Translations under genes and position numbers: made by a program
The notes under the pieces: model-generated
What the model was told of the DNA's origin: nothing
The model's input: the letters and a program-made list of their open reading frames with translations, nothing else
The model's database searches: none
In this document: positions 24,801-37,700 of the stretch, piece by piece
Layout: every line of letters begins with the position of its first letter
How positions within the stretch are numbered: the stretch's first letter is position 1
Assembly (NCBI GenBank): GCA_025331565.1
Contig: JAFREQ010000063.1
Location: 496,001-560,000, forward strand
Length of the DNA stretch: 64,000 nt
Direction: 5' to 3'
From: Holacanthus passer
Taxonomy: Eukaryota > Chordata > Actinopteri > Pomacanthidae

Positions 24801-27800
24801 TCATTGAGCAGGGAGAGACTGGTGGCATTGTCTCCCAAAGGTTAGTTTCCCCCAGTCAGGGACTACACCTTCGTTCACAAATCCCTCTCCAACATTCTGC
24901 TGAGGTTAAGTGGAATGCAGTCGGTGAGGAGCGCGGGCAATCGTTTGACCGCTGTCAGCCGCCGAGGAGGGCTTTCCAAAATATTATATCACAAATTGCA
25001 CTGATGTACTGAGGACAAAGAGCGGGCTGTTGCTATTGTTACAAGTTTACTGGTTGAAAACATCTCAGATGGAACCCGAACTGTGAATATTTATACTCTA
25101 CATCTTAAGACTCACCTTTATAATCTGTCTAAAGACTGGATCCGTTTATTGAATCTTACTGCAAGTTTAATTTATTAATTTGACTAATGTTATCTTATTT
25201 AATGTTTTGTTTGCTACTTTTTAATTTCTTTGTTAAATGTTTTAATCAAAATATTCATCTATGCATATATACAGTACATATACTGTATGTATATGTGTAT
25301 ATCTATATCATTTTACTACACTTTAATATCATGTTGAAGCCTGTGGAACTCAGTGGTGATGGAAATGTTTCACACTTGGGAACTAGTTTCAATTCAGTGG
25401 TGTTTCTTGATCACTAACCCAGGTACTGGTCCACACTATGTTACAGAGTGTAACATGTGTTTAACGTGTATAATACATGGATACTGTTTGTGTGAGTACC
25501 TCTCAGGAAGCTCCTGTTCTGGGCAGTCCTGGTAGTACCTGATGAAAAACCTCTCAGCATCCTCCCTCTCTCCATCAGACACTGCGCCGCCATTCAACAC
25601 CTGTACAGACGGCAGCCTGCAAGCAGGTAAAGCATGAAGATTAAATAAGTTCACATGCATGCAAAGCACAAGGACTTGACGTGAACTATGTGTCTATAAG
25701 TTCAGACTCACTGTGCTAAAAGGAGGCTCCGTCTCTCATGGGTGGTGTAAGGCTGCAATAAAGGAATCCCCTTCGCTTTGACTTCCACCAGCTTAGGGAA
25801 GAAATTCATCTTTTCAATGTCCTCCCATTTACTGAGCCCTGAATAACACAACATCACAGAGTTTTAGGGCCGAGGTGAATATTTGTTTACACCATTCGCT
25901 GAATGTTGGACATGGATGGATGAGGACAGTCTATTATCCGTCTCAGACCTGAGTTGTTGAGGTTGATGCTGCGCAGGTTGGGGAAGAGGCACTGCAGCGT
26001 TTCCTGAGTGTCACTCACAGAGTCCACACTGTTATTGGCCAGCACCAGTGTGCTCAGGCTCGGGTACATCGTCCCCAACTTCCTCACTTCTGCCCACTCC
26101 TGCAGCTGGTTGTCTGTGATCTGCAGCAGGCGGAGTGACGGACAGGACGCCTGCGATTCTGACACCCTGTTGTAGCCATTCAGGCACAGGAAAAGCTCCT
26201 CCAGCCTGGATGGTGAAGTGAATAATAATAATAATAATAATAGCACCTTTCATACAAAAATGCAGCAAAGAAATTACATCAAGTGCTTCACATAACAAAG
26301 ACACAGACTGAGACACAGGGATAGAAAATTAATACAAAATGAGATGGAAAATAACTGACAATAATAGCAAAACAAAAGACGCATAAAAACAGAGAGAGAA
26401 TGCCATAAATACTCCAAAATAAGATGGAAAATACTTCATAATAATAGTAAAAAATAAGGTTAAAAAATATGGATGTTTTTCTTCCAGCTGTTACTGGAAC
26501 CTCCAGTAAACCAGCAGCAGATGACCACACTGTTCTTGAAGGCAAATAGTGAACAAGGGAGTTGCAATGTAGCATGACTATTTTTGAGAAATATAAAACT
26601 AAAAGCCAAAACATTTTTTCAGGCCAAATCCTCATCTGATAGACTAGTTTTGCTCATTTTGACCTTATGTTTCCTCTCTTTGTGCTTGGATCCCCACATT
26701 AAGGGTCTGTGTTTGAATCTGCTATTAAGAATAATGGTGCTCTTATTCCATAGACAAAAACCAACAGTGTGTTCTGACTTTCCTGTCCTGTCAGTGACAC
26801 TCAGCCGATTGGCTCCCATGAAAATACAAACTTTTAAAAACAGTCACAAATATAGTTTTAGAAGAAACATGTTACAATAGCTGGGCGCTGCAGGTTTTAG
26901 CAAACAGGAGTGAGTTGTGCATTTGTTAGGGACTATTTTCAGCTCCGGATTAACACATGTCAGCAGCAGGTCTGTATGTGGGTTTGACTCAAAAAGTCAG
27001 TAGTTTCTGGACAACAGTTGAGCTCTGTGGCTCAGAGGAATAAGATTTCTCAGACTTTGAATACACAGACAACAATGTTGGTTTGGATTTGTTGACAGTA
27101 AGTAATATGAACATTGCCAGACTTGTCAGTGCAGTCGACAGTCTTTTCATGAGCCAAAAAAAACCTGCCTCTAGTGTGAGAAAGACGTGTGTCTACCTAT
27201 GGTTTCAACCAACTACTGTGTATTACCATGTTTATTCACATTGGCAGAATAGCCAGCTTTTTTAATAAACAAGGACAAACATCTGTTCCACATCCTGGTC
27301 ATTCCTGACTTCACAGTACAATGTTTCACCACAGGCAACATTTACATGCTCCGTCACTTACTCTGGCGTATGTCGTGTGAGTGTGTGCACGGTGTCCCAG
27401 CTGATTTGTGTGTTAATGAGGACCAGTTGTCGGACCCTGGAGAAAACCTCAGCCATGCTGGGCTCCAGCTCTACGCCGCTCAGAGGGTTCATGCTCAGAT
27501 TGAGGAAATCCAAGTGGGGGACGTTGGAAACAATGGTGCAGATCTGGCAACCCCCAAGTGTGAAGAGAAAAACAAACAAAAAGAGAAACATTAGATATAT
27601 GCAATACACTGAATTTGGTAATAAGCCATAAAAACTAATACACATTTGTGTGACAAATATTGTACTTTTTACTCCACTACATTAATTTTAAAGCTTTACT
27701 TTTCAGATTAAGATTAACACATTAGCATTATTATAGACTAATATATCCAGCAGTGTATAAAGTAAATCAAAATCATCCCCACCTTCAACATTAAAGTGAT

Positions 27801-28412
27801 TTACACATTAATTTACCAATAATAAAACATACACATAATTCTGAAATAAATCATTCTGTCTAATTAGGACTTGCTTATACTTTTGTACTTATACTTCAGT
27901 AAAAAGCTGAATGCAGGACTTGGAACAGAGTATTTCTACACTGTGGTATTTCTACTTGTACTTAAGTAAAAGATCTGAGTACTGCTTCCTTTCTCTGCAG
28001 AACAACCACAGATCTGTCGGACTTCTAAGCATCAAATCTTTGAAGGACGCCCACCTCCTCCCAGTCGTTCAGCTGATTGTGGGACAGGTCCAGCTCCACC
28101 ACATGGGCACAGAAAGCTGCAATGTCTGTCCTGTCACCAGCTTTAGTGATTCCACAGTGATTCAGGACCAGTATGCTGGGCAGGAACAGACGATCTGCAA
28201 AGAACCGCAGTTAGTTAAGGAGCTTTACACTTTCATCTTCTGTGACACATGCAACGATCACTCCTGCGTTATCTCTGACCTTTGACGGGGGATCCTGGCG
28301 GGCTGGACAGAACCACGACTCCTTGGCCGTAGGGGAAATTCTCCGGGTTGTACTTTTCACTGATGACTTGGACGAAGGTTCGCACCTCCTCTTCATCAGA
28401 CGACGACTCCAT
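21822..28412 (-). CDS. tbcel: Tubulin-folding cofactor E-like protein (7 coding exons)
   Basis: Homologue of TBCEL (E-like), which binds alpha-tubulin, promotes its degradation and so destabilises microtubules in the cytoplasm. Coding exons in transcript order: 28412-28280, 28194-28055, 27543-27362, 26205-25949, 25838-25712, 25616-25500, 22167-21822. They sum to 1,302 nt, or 433 residues plus stop; mammalian TBCEL is about 424. All introns are GT-AG and phases agree at each join. The N-terminus is acidic (MESSSDEEEV), followed by SEKYNPENFPYG as in the family. Leucine-rich repeats span ~50-330 (ELDLSHNQL, LDFLNLSMNPL, LEELFLCLN, TLVLANNSV), then DGEREDAERFFIRYY. A ubiquitin-like domain fills the last ~100 residues (VSLRLEQTVGDLKKHLKALL...SIRDGDEILVV). 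There is no CAP-Gly domain, which separates it from TBCE itself. It lies upstream of tecta on the same strand, as in human. Confidence 0.96.
26222..26300. repeat. AAT simple repeat and dispersed repeat fragment (family D) in tbcel intron 3
   Basis: (AAT)n at ~26,222-26,241 directly abuts a 'tagcacctttcatacaaaaa' / 'caagtgcttcacata' stretch. That stretch resembles a common fish element that contains 'tatagcacctttcat...aaagtgctttaca'. Confidence 0.55.
27659..27992. repeat. Dispersed percomorph repeat (family A), near full length, tbcel intron 2
   Basis: Begins 'tgtactttttactccacta', continues with 'cagtgtataaagtaa' and 'acattaaagtgatt', and ends 'acttaagtaaaagatctgag' 'tactgcttcc'. I recognise this series from many percomorph introns (probably a non-autonomous DNA transposon). 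Further copies are at 32.4 kb (inverted) and 37.8 kb. Confidence 0.7.
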
Positions 28413-29465
28413 GGTTCCAGCCCTGAGCAGACATCCAAGGGAGAGACAAAGAAACAGAGGGGGCAAACAACACAGTTCACTTCCCTGTCTTCTCTTAGCT
28501 TTGGATAGAGTATATTGTTTTTTTGAAAAGGCCAAAACCAACGTTTCCACTTCCTGCCCTGTCTGTGGGATCCTGAACTGATATGTTCCCAGTAATGCAA
28601 AGTTATATTTTTATGGCTCAATAATTAAAAAAAAAAGATCTGGGCACTATAGTTTGGCAAACATTACAGAAACAGGAAATACTTTATTTGTTGAGTATTT
28701 AAGGCACCAGGAACAACATGTGGGATCAGCTCAAAATCAACTACAGATGTGTGTGTTCGTAGTAATTAAGGAACACGTCACCCAGCAAAACAGCGAGGCT
28801 CACTGGGGTGATTTTAATTGTTTTTGGACAACGATGGATGAATAAACTACAGCTACAACACTGGCTACACAGACAAGACCTCGCAGGATGAATTGATATT
28901 AAATTTACATTGCTTGGAATCAGTTTATGGGAAATGGGCGTTTACTAGTTAGAGATTTAAAGCTACACTAAGAAACTTGTTGCCAGCCCCGAACGGCTCA
29001 TAGGAACATTTGAGGAGCTTCATTAATCAGCAACCACACGAGATGACATGAGTAAATGACTGTACATGAAAAACCACTTGTGTGGTCATTTAAAGCCCCA
29101 CAGTGACTCTGGGACCAGTTTGACCAGCATGAGTCGGCAAAACATCGAGCTGCTCTGCAGCAGCATAAAGAATAAAGAGTAAAAACAACTGAGCAGACAC
29201 AAACACACATCATCAGTTTATAAGCATGTCTATGTATGGTCTGGACATTTCACTTGTTCTTCTTCCTCCTGCTTGCAGACATTTTTCTCCAGTGTTTTTT
29301 CTGTCTGTGTGTTGGATAAGGAGGTCTAAAAATAACCCATCAACAGAATAAGCTACAAGACACAGAAGCAGAAACGTGAGAGGCAAAGCAGCACTGACAA
29401 GAGCAGGTGCACCGTCCACACCATTTCTGACCGAAGCTCAACCACCTGTTCTGACTCCAAATCAT

Positions 29466-29810
29466 TTAGTGTAGAGCTGAAACAATTAGTTGACTAGTAG
29501 TCATTTGAGAGAAAAATGAATTCTGATAATGATGATCACTTCGATCAGTGCCAAAATGTAGCTTTTCTAATGTGTGGGTTTGCTGCTTTTCTCTAGTTTA
29601 TATCATTGCAGCATGAAAACATTTTAGTTTTGTACAGTTAACTGGACGAAAAGCAATTTAAAGACATCACCTCAGACATTTGCACTATAGGAAGTTATTA
29701 TTGGCATTTTCTGTATTTATGATCATTTTATAAACTGAACAATTAGTCTAAATGATTGACCGATTAATTGATTTCAAATAGACAGTTGTAGCAGCAACAA
29801 TGTGTTTGAG
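29466..29810. repeat. Dispersed repeat with inverted ends (family C), tbcel intron 1
   Basis: Starts 'gagctgaaacaattagttga', contains 'gtttgctgcttttctctag', 'gacatcacctcagacat' and 'gaccgattaattgat', and closes with 'gttgtagcagc'. This is the order of an abundant fish element whose ends are inverted copies of one another ('gctgcaactaacgatta'). Confidence 0.7.
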
Positions 29811-31518
29811 ACACAGAAACTATATAAAGCTTCTGTGTTTAAATATTCCATTGAGGTACAGGGCATTAAAACACAAGACTATTATCCATTCAACTATAAA
29901 TACTTAAAGGCAGAAACCAACCTGCCAGAAATACCATATAAAAGCAGTAAAGAAACAAGGTTGTAGTACAGCAGTATCATTACTAATAAGTAGTACTAGT
30001 ATCAGTATTGCATTAATGGCTGGTCATTTTTCCTGCTTGAATGCATGCTGCATTAATACACGTCAATACACAACAATGTTATTTATATTTGTAGAAGTTT
30101 TTGTGATGCCATCACCCATATCAGCACATGAAACCTGGACCCTGCGAGTCCACATCCAGCAGCCAGGTGCCCAGGACTCGCCGTCCCTCTTCAGTCCTGA
30201 TCAGCCCTATCAGTTTCAGACAAACAGGGTCTGATCATCTTAAACTCAGCCCACCTGAGGAGGTGTGTTTGCAGAATGACTGAGCGTCGCGTCCGGACTG
30301 TGTCTGATGTTTCTGTCATGGATAGTTTCTTGTTTCACAGATCCACTGATTCATACCTCTGATGTCGCAGAGACCAAAGGAAAGACTGATTTCAACAACA
30401 CATCAGATCACATGTCTCCAATCGGATGATGAGAAAATGATTTGGTGAAACAAGAAGATGAGGATACGAGTTTGGGAACCGGAGAAAACTCATTTACATG
30501 CATGCAAATATAAAATGTCGTTATGGTATATGAATGGAAGAAAAACCACACAGGAAGTGAACATTTACAGCAAATCAAAGGGAGTGAAACCTGCATTACA
30601 AGGCTGACAAAGGGAAGGTGGAGTGACAGCTGGGTTCCTGGCAGAGTCAAAAAAACTGACAATATAGTTCAGTCCAACACACTGACAACAACCTGAAGTC
30701 TTTCAAAAAGGCCTGAAGAACAGATGCTAGACTATGGTCATATTCTCTACTATATAAAGAGAAGAAACAGCCTTTGAAAACCCCTCCAAGTATCAACTTT
30801 CTCAGATCATCACTTGCATTTTCGGTGTGTTTTTCATAGAAAATGTTTAAAAAGTTTCTTCTTCAGCCTTTCTTCAATTCGACCCACAGAATAGCAGTAT
30901 GTTACTTAGCCTGATAAAAAAAAATCAGGTTTTAAAACGACTCACTTCTGCCCTCCATGGTGACAACAACGCAAAACTGACTTAATTTTTTGCAGTTTTG
31001 CACAAAGTAACACAAGCATTAACTAATATATTAAAGCCGAATTAAAAAGCGACCCACAAGGATTCATAAAAAGTCAAAAGTATTGCTGTATCTGTTATGT
31101 ACATGCGCAAATAAGTAAAGCAATATTGAACTTCCAGGTTTCTGAACGGGGTTCGGCGAGCATTCCTCGAGCAGAGAGCACGTTTGGGGGGCAGCTTGTG
31201 ACCGAGGCCTGGTCGCCTCAGGTCGGTCGTGCCAAGTCGACAGGACAAAATAACAAAGTGCAGATGGACATTCATCACAGCAGCATGTTGGACATTTATG
31301 CATTTCAAAGTCAAGACAATAAATGTCAACCTGGATCAAATGAACGCGTTTCAATACGAGACTGTGCAGCAGCGAAGCCCCGTTTTATCTTTATGGAGAA
31401 ATAAAATGAGCTTCTGATGCCGCTAGAATCGAGTCTTTACATTAACATCTCAAACTAAAAGCACATGTTGTTGCTCATGTTGTGTTTTGTAAATGTTTCG
31501 GTTTGTTTGCAGACTCAC

Positions 31519-31595
31519 CGTCCCGGAAGCTCGTCGGTGTTGTGTTTGTTTTTGTTTTTCTTCGGTTAGTTGTCAGTTTAAGACACGCCCACTTC
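31519..31595 (-). other. tbcel: Non-coding first exon of tbcel
   Basis: Minus strand ends GGGACG|GTGAGTCTG at 31,519/31,518, a near-perfect donor. The ATG exon of tbcel has a good acceptor 10 nt before the start codon (exon begins 28,422), so a leader exon is required. This is the only strong candidate lying at a promoter-like sequence. The 5' boundary is approximate. Confidence 0.65.
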
Positions 31596-31612
31596 ACCGG
31601 AAATGACGTAGT
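31580..31612 (-). promoter_or_regulatory. tbcel: tbcel core promoter with ETS and CRE/ATF-like motifs
   Basis: On the plus strand CCGGAAATGACGTA spans 31,597-31,610: an ETS core directly joined to a CRE-like TGACGTA. A GC-box/KLF-like GGGCGTG (minus strand) lies at ~31,585-31,592. This TATA-less arrangement is typical of broadly expressed genes. Confidence 0.55.
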
Positions 31613-31619
31613 TTAAATG

Positions 31620-33390
31620 TCTAGGGTTTTTTTTCCTCCGTCTTATTTTTTTCATTGCAAATTTCTCTTTGCAAAACTGAACACAGAAAATTATAATAAA
31701 ATTTTAACTAAATTATGGTATTAATGTATAAATACACTTATACTTTTTTGATTTGCAGACTTAAAAAAATAGTAAATGGTAAAAGAGCTGTGGTTTAAAA
31801 TCTAATTTATGAAGCTGGAAACATTTTGGATTTCACATCAACATTGTTATACTATAAAAAGAGATATATTAATACATATAACAATAATAATTAAAGCTTG
31901 TTTGCATTAATTGCAGTTATGGAAGGCAATCACATAACTTATTTAAGATTGATGTAAAATCTTTATCTGCAGGTAAAGAATTAATAAATACATTTAAAAA
32001 GTCACCACAGTTGTCACCCAAATGTAGCACAAATAAAAAGAACAATATTAACCTCTGAAGTGTCTATTAAAAATATTAAAGTCTCTGTATAGAAAAGTTC
32101 TGGTAACTCTACTTAAATAAAGTGTGGTACTGAGTTAATAAATGAACCTTCTACTAAAGTCATTTTTTGCATCAGAAAATATTTTAAATTTGAAAAACAG
32201 TTAAGATATGTGTGCTGAGTTTGTATTAATCTATTTTACTTTACAAGGTTTTTCTTAATTCAAAATGAGAAAACAGAAGTATTTGACAACAGCTACCAAA
32301 GAATGAAATGGGAGTACCATATGCTGCCACCAGGTGGCAGTAATGTCACGTGTGTAGTGAAAAGATGGCGTTGAGCCTCTTTTCCTACAACAGAAAAAAA
32401 AAAAGTGAGATGACCTTGTATGTTGAGACATTTCCACGAAAATGCTCTGGTGGAAGAAACACAATACAACAATTAAAATAGTTAAAATACTCCATTACAA
32501 GTAAAAGTCCTGCATTCAAAACCTATACTTAAAAGTACAGCAGTATCATCAGATTCATGTACTTAAAGTATCAAAAGCAAAAGTACTCATTGTGCAAATA
32601 ACCCCTTTGACTGATGCCATCAATGCACAAACAGCCTTTTACAGCTATCAAACTGTTGATAGAGTTTAGTCAACTTCTGTGTTAACAAAAAATTGAACAA
32701 GTCATGAGGTTAGGATTGATAACAGGGCTTCTCTGAAGGGCTGCATTACATCCACGGTTGGTTTATTTTTCTGGTCACTGCGCGGTTCAGATTCTGTGCC
32801 ACTGAGCAGATTTTTGGACAGCAGATGGAAGAAAAGCACAGGTGTTACTGACAACATTATGACAGCGTGTCCCAGTAAGCTGTGACAGTGTGACCCTGAA
32901 ACTGAACAACTAAATGGAATTCAGTCATTATTCATTTAATTTTAAATTATTTACACCTGCGATTTTTCTAGTGTGACATAGGTCTAGTTTTCCGATGCAA
33001 GATTTCTGTTATGCGCCTGAGAGATTTTAAATTTTAATATTAACTAACTTGCATGCACTCAACAAGGTCGTGATTGACTTTCCTCAGTTGTAGGTGAGAG
33101 CTCAACGGAGCCTGACAGGGTCTCCCAGGATGACGCAAGGCAAAGAGGAGCAAGAGGAAGGGCAGCGGTGACAGACAGGAACCCGGTGACAGGAGGGGGG
33201 GGTCAGGAGCCGAGGGTCTGCAGGAGGTCAGAGGTCAAAGAAGAAAAAACCCTCGCAGGGCATCAGTCACAGCTTCGGGAGGCTGTTCATCTAAAAAAAT
33301 GTTCATTATAACATCACGCCATCAGGAACCAACGTTGGTAAATTCTTAATGTGAGGACAAGACTGAGAGTGTAGAGCCATGCTGGCAGCT
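31620..33390. other. Intergenic between tbcel and plekhb1, no gene
   Basis: AT-rich sequence with one repeat fragment at 32.4-32.6 kb. Nothing else supported. Confidence 0.5.
32446..32601. repeat. Dispersed repeat (family A), inverted fragment
   Basis: Runs 'ggtggaagaaac', 'ccattacaagtaaaagtcct', 'gtacttaaagtatcaaaag' and 'aaaagtactcatt' match the end of the element seen at 27.7-28.0 kb, on the opposite strand. Confidence 0.65.
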
Positions 33391-33394
33391 CTGT

Positions 33395-33610
33395 GGCTGC
33401 AGCCCATTGGCATGTTTAACATTTGCTAATTAGCAATAAACACAGCTGAGGCTGATGGGAATGTCATTAGTTATGTGTTCAGTCATAAATCAAAGAAGTG
33501 GACAAATTGATTTTTTTTTTTTTTTTTTTTACATGATGGTGGCACTCGATGCAGTTACTAGAATTCATCCAGAGGGGGGCATTAATGTGTGTATTAAATG
33601 GTATGGCCTG
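33395..33610. repeat. Dispersed percomorph repeat (family B), copy 2, interrupted by T20
   Basis: 'ttgctaattagcaataaaca', 'gctgaggctgatgggaatgt' 'cattag', 'tcagtcataaatcaaag', then a T20 run at 33,511-33,530 and 'atgatggtggcactcgatg'. The order is as in copy 1's family. Confidence 0.7.
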
Positions 33611-33656
33611 CAGATATGGGCTGATTCTGGTGTAAAAATAGTAATAGAGACAACTG

Positions 33657-33660
<4 letters not shown>

Positions 33661-33702
<42 letters not shown>
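33661..33702. repeat. (GA)n microsatellite
   Basis: Twenty uninterrupted GA units, long enough to be polymorphic. Open frames across it on either strand are low-complexity artefacts. Confidence 0.95.
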
Positions 33703-33705
<3 letters not shown>

Positions 33706-34520
33706 GCATGCAGCAGTGCTTCAGGCTGCAGTTGAACCAGACTGATCCTTGACACACGGTGCACACTCAGAAACCAGGGCCTAACATATAATACGTTGAT
33801 CAGAAAAACAAAGCTCATCAACAACAAGTGCTGAAAGTCTCATCCAAAGACATCTGCTCTCTCTGACAGCAATGTTACCAGGGGAGCTGATGACACGGCC
33901 GAGGACGGCGAGCAAAGATTAAAGGGCCCTGTTAATAAAAAAATGATCAGATCTGAGCCAAAGTCCTGTGTGTGTCTACAGGAGAGCCGAGGCAAAATCA
34001 GCTTAATTATATGCTTTTGTAGCTTTTCATCTCACCAGTTCACCTCAGCACTGATCTTTTTCCTTTATTTCTTGACACAGTAAAGGCCTGTAGAAACTTC
34101 TTCACAAATATCTATACGTTAGACCCCTATTTCATTGCAGCCTATGACCATAAATAAGAAAACGCTGGTTCTGAATTAAGAAATCGTTTTAAATATAAAA
34201 TCGGCTGACACAGTTTTCTCTTTGCTATAAAAGGAAATGACATCATGAGACATCTTGGGAAGACTCTCATAACTGACCTGGGGACTGTTACAATCAGGCT
34301 AATCCTCATGTTGTTATTTCAGTGCCGGGATTAACGTGGAAAAGGATCAACTGTATGTGCACATAAGTGAATGGGGCAGGGCTCATATGAGTTCAGTTCA
34401 TTGTAACATGAGTATTCAATAAAATGAACAAGGTATGGCACACGATGCGAGAGTCAAGAGGAGAAATCAGTGCAGAAAGAGCGAGGATGATGAGACAAGA
34501 CGAGAGGGCGTGGTCATTCT

Positions 34521-34575
34521 TAATCCAGAATGATCCTGTGAGTCAGTTTTAGTCCCGGCCAGAACCAGATTAATC
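34521..34575 (+). promoter_or_regulatory. plekhb1: Candidate OTX/CRX-type homeodomain sites upstream of plekhb1
   Basis: TAATCC at 34,521-34,526 and the palindrome GATTAATC at 34,568-34,575 lie 170-220 bp upstream of the start codon. K50 homeodomain proteins such as OTX and CRX bind TAATCC/GATTA. PLEKHB1 is known as a photoreceptor and sensory-cell protein in mammals, which makes the sites plausible, but short motifs like these are common by chance. Confidence 0.3.
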
Positions 34576-34741
34576 TACCAGCACTTCACTGTCTGTGGGA
34601 CGGAGGAGACATAAACACAGGCGGAGGAGGCCAAAAACAAGCTGCTGGAACTTTTAGTCTTATAATCACCAAAACTTACATTTCTCATTTTGCATCTACA
34701 GGATTATTATCATCATAACAACTGGGACTTCAGATTAACAC

Positions 34742-37700
34742 ATGGCGCTCCTGAGGTCAGGCTGGCTGTGGAGACAGAGTGAGTACATACACATGATGCT
34801 TTTGTTTTTTTACAGCCATCGAGATGTGAATTATAGCTTTGGCTGTTATGATAAGGAGCACAAGATATGAATTATTATTAAACCAGTGCTGGGAACAATT
34901 CTTATTACAAATTATTAATCTTAATACATCTTTCAAATTAAAATGCCAAACACCTGCAGGATTCAGAGAATGAAAGTCTCATTAGTTGCAGCTTGAACTG
35001 ATAAAAATGCCTGAGCAGCCACTGAAACCAAAACAGCATCTCATACAATGAAACTAATGCTCTATTTCAAATTTACTAGATTTGTTTTTGCAAATCAGAA
35101 CTGAGAAATACTCAACTGCAAATGTATATTTTCTGTTTTGTTTTTGTAAAGAAGAATGAACGTTGAACATAAATTCAGAGGTTTTCTTGTCTGAACTTCA
35201 AACATGCTTGACATTTTCTGGAAAGTGACAACTGAACCTGTTATGAAACTCCAGCCTTTGTAACTTTTAATCCCATTAATTGTCCCTGGCCGTGTCTTTA
35301 AGTGGCTTAACAGGACAGTCAACGCTGATAGAAAATAGACTCCATCCAAAAAACTACAAAAAAAACACTTAACACCTGAACTGATATTACAGCACTGACT
35401 CAACATTTACTTTATCAACCTTCAATTTGAGCTCATGGTCCATTTGAGATTTTTGAGTGTCTTACTTCACAATCCATCACACTAAACTGTGACATGTGTC
35501 TCGTTTCTAGCTTCTGTCCTCAAACGCTGGAAGTTAAACTGGTGTGACCTTTGGATCGATGGGAGTCTTTGCTTCTACAAGACTGACAGCAGGCGAGAGC
35601 TGGAGCATCGCATCAGCCTCAAGACAACGTGTGTGGATGTGAGATCTGGGCTGGAGTGTGGAGGTAAAGCACGGAGCCATTTGTCCACCATAAAAAAAAA
35701 TGTATTTTGAGTCAACAAATATTTCTCAAACCCACAAACGTTCGTCTTAAAGCTGCACCGAACAGTATTTTGTATTTGTTATTAAGAATAGATCAAATGT
35801 GAAAGCGGTCACTTTCTGCACCAAACAGCCGACAGACAAGCTCAGCAAACAGTTGGTGAATATACTGGAGCATTAGGAGTTGGAGGAGTTGACGGGGACT
35901 GAAGTTGCTAAATATTAGAAAGTGCAGCTTCAATATTATCACAGAACTGAGCCTCCACAAAAACTGAATATCAGGAGCTGAAAAGTGTCACAGTGCTGCC
36001 ATTTGGAAAAGTTAGATGATCCACTGAACAGGCTTCAATGTGGAGAAAGCCAAGACTTAAACCAACAATGTGCCTCGTCAGCTGCTGAAGACTTACAGGC
36101 AGATCGTACAGGCGGCACCGCACCGGTGTCACTGGAGCTGAGTCCCAGTCCCACACTCCCAATAATTCCCAATAAGTCTCAGCAGGTTTTGAGTTTGCAG
36201 TGTGTTCGCACTGGAGAGGTGACAAAATAAATGAAACCCAAATCATTCAGTATGTGTATTAGAGGGGACAGATTTTGTGCTGTTGATGCAAACTGTCTCC
36301 CACAATGCAACACACAAAGAGAATGAAGTTTAATTAGCTTTCTGAAGTTGAAGTTTGACAGCACAGATTTCATTTTCTGTTGGTATAAAATGATTAAATA
36401 AGATGATTTCTTCTATATGAACTGCAAAAACAAGACAAAATAAAGATTTCTATGTTGTATATAAAATATACAATGAGTCTCTCCCACAGCTGTTGTTTGA
36501 CCATTGCTCTGCAAAGACATTTAGCAGCCGAGGAGCATGAGACCATTTTACAGAAGCAGACGCCCCCTAGAGTTCAAACACTGCTCCTTCACCATACTCC
36601 TTCATGCAAAGATGAAATAGGAAATCAAATGCCTTTCATGGCCTCCCAGTTATCAAATCCATACATCACTAAACTTTTTAATGGACCACAATGACTACAA
36701 TGGCCCTACTCCTTAAGAAATACTGATATCATTTAATTTTTTTGGTCCATGTATTCGTTAAGTAAAGATGATAAAAACAACAAAATCAAGGAGTATTTTC
36801 CACAACCATGCGAGTACACACATCTGTTGTTAAGTGACGGCAGAAAAACTAAATTACTTCAATCAGAAAACATTGATGGAAGTTTTTTTGTAAATCTCAT
36901 ATGAGGTGAGCATCCACATGTTTCTCTAATTGAATGACTGATTCTTAGACATGTAAGAGTCAGTATACGGCCTCTAAAATGTACAATTTAATTGCCTTGC
37001 AAGTGGTTGAAATGAACTAAACTTAATGTATGATAGAGACTTCTATCTGTCTCTGAGGTTTGACTGACAGAAGACTGAAGACAAACTTATTTTCAGGTGA
37101 ATGACTTCTTTAACTTATGTTTGGCCTGTAGATGTGACTCCTCCAGAGAGCAATCCCAGAGAGAATCGCATCGTGGTTCAGCTGAGAGACGGTTCAACAG
37201 TGAACCTGTGCGCCAACAGTGAGGATGAGTCCATGTAAGTACTCTCGCCGCACTCTCATCTCGTCCACTCTGCCTCCCTTTACAATCATCCATCAGTCCT
37301 TCACTCGTCTTCATGTCTTTGTCAGAGCGTGGAAACTGACTCTGCTCGAGACCAGGAGAAACCCGGTGAGTGATCCGTGTTCCCTGTCGGAGCTCAAACA
37401 TGATCTTTTCACTCTCAGCGGTGTTTGGTGTTTCCATGTCAGGGCTGAAAAAGCAGGTTTTTCTTCCTGCAGGTGTTCACATACGACCCATATGACGACT
37501 CCTACCAGGCCATCCCCATCAACAGCTACCACACAGTCTACATCACACCTGGAGCAGGACCAGGTATGTTAACACGAAACTGACCCTGAGAAACTTTGAC
37601 ATGACAAACACAGACTCAACAGATTTAGTTTGGCCACTTTTAGACCTAAAAAAAGGTGTCAGTGTTTTTCCATCAGATGTTTTTACTAGTTGGGGAAAAA

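Noticed and set aside
33455..33827. Open frames across the GA/T tracts on both strands
   Set aside because: Low-complexity repeats (Ser-Leu or Arg-Glu) inside a dispersed repeat.
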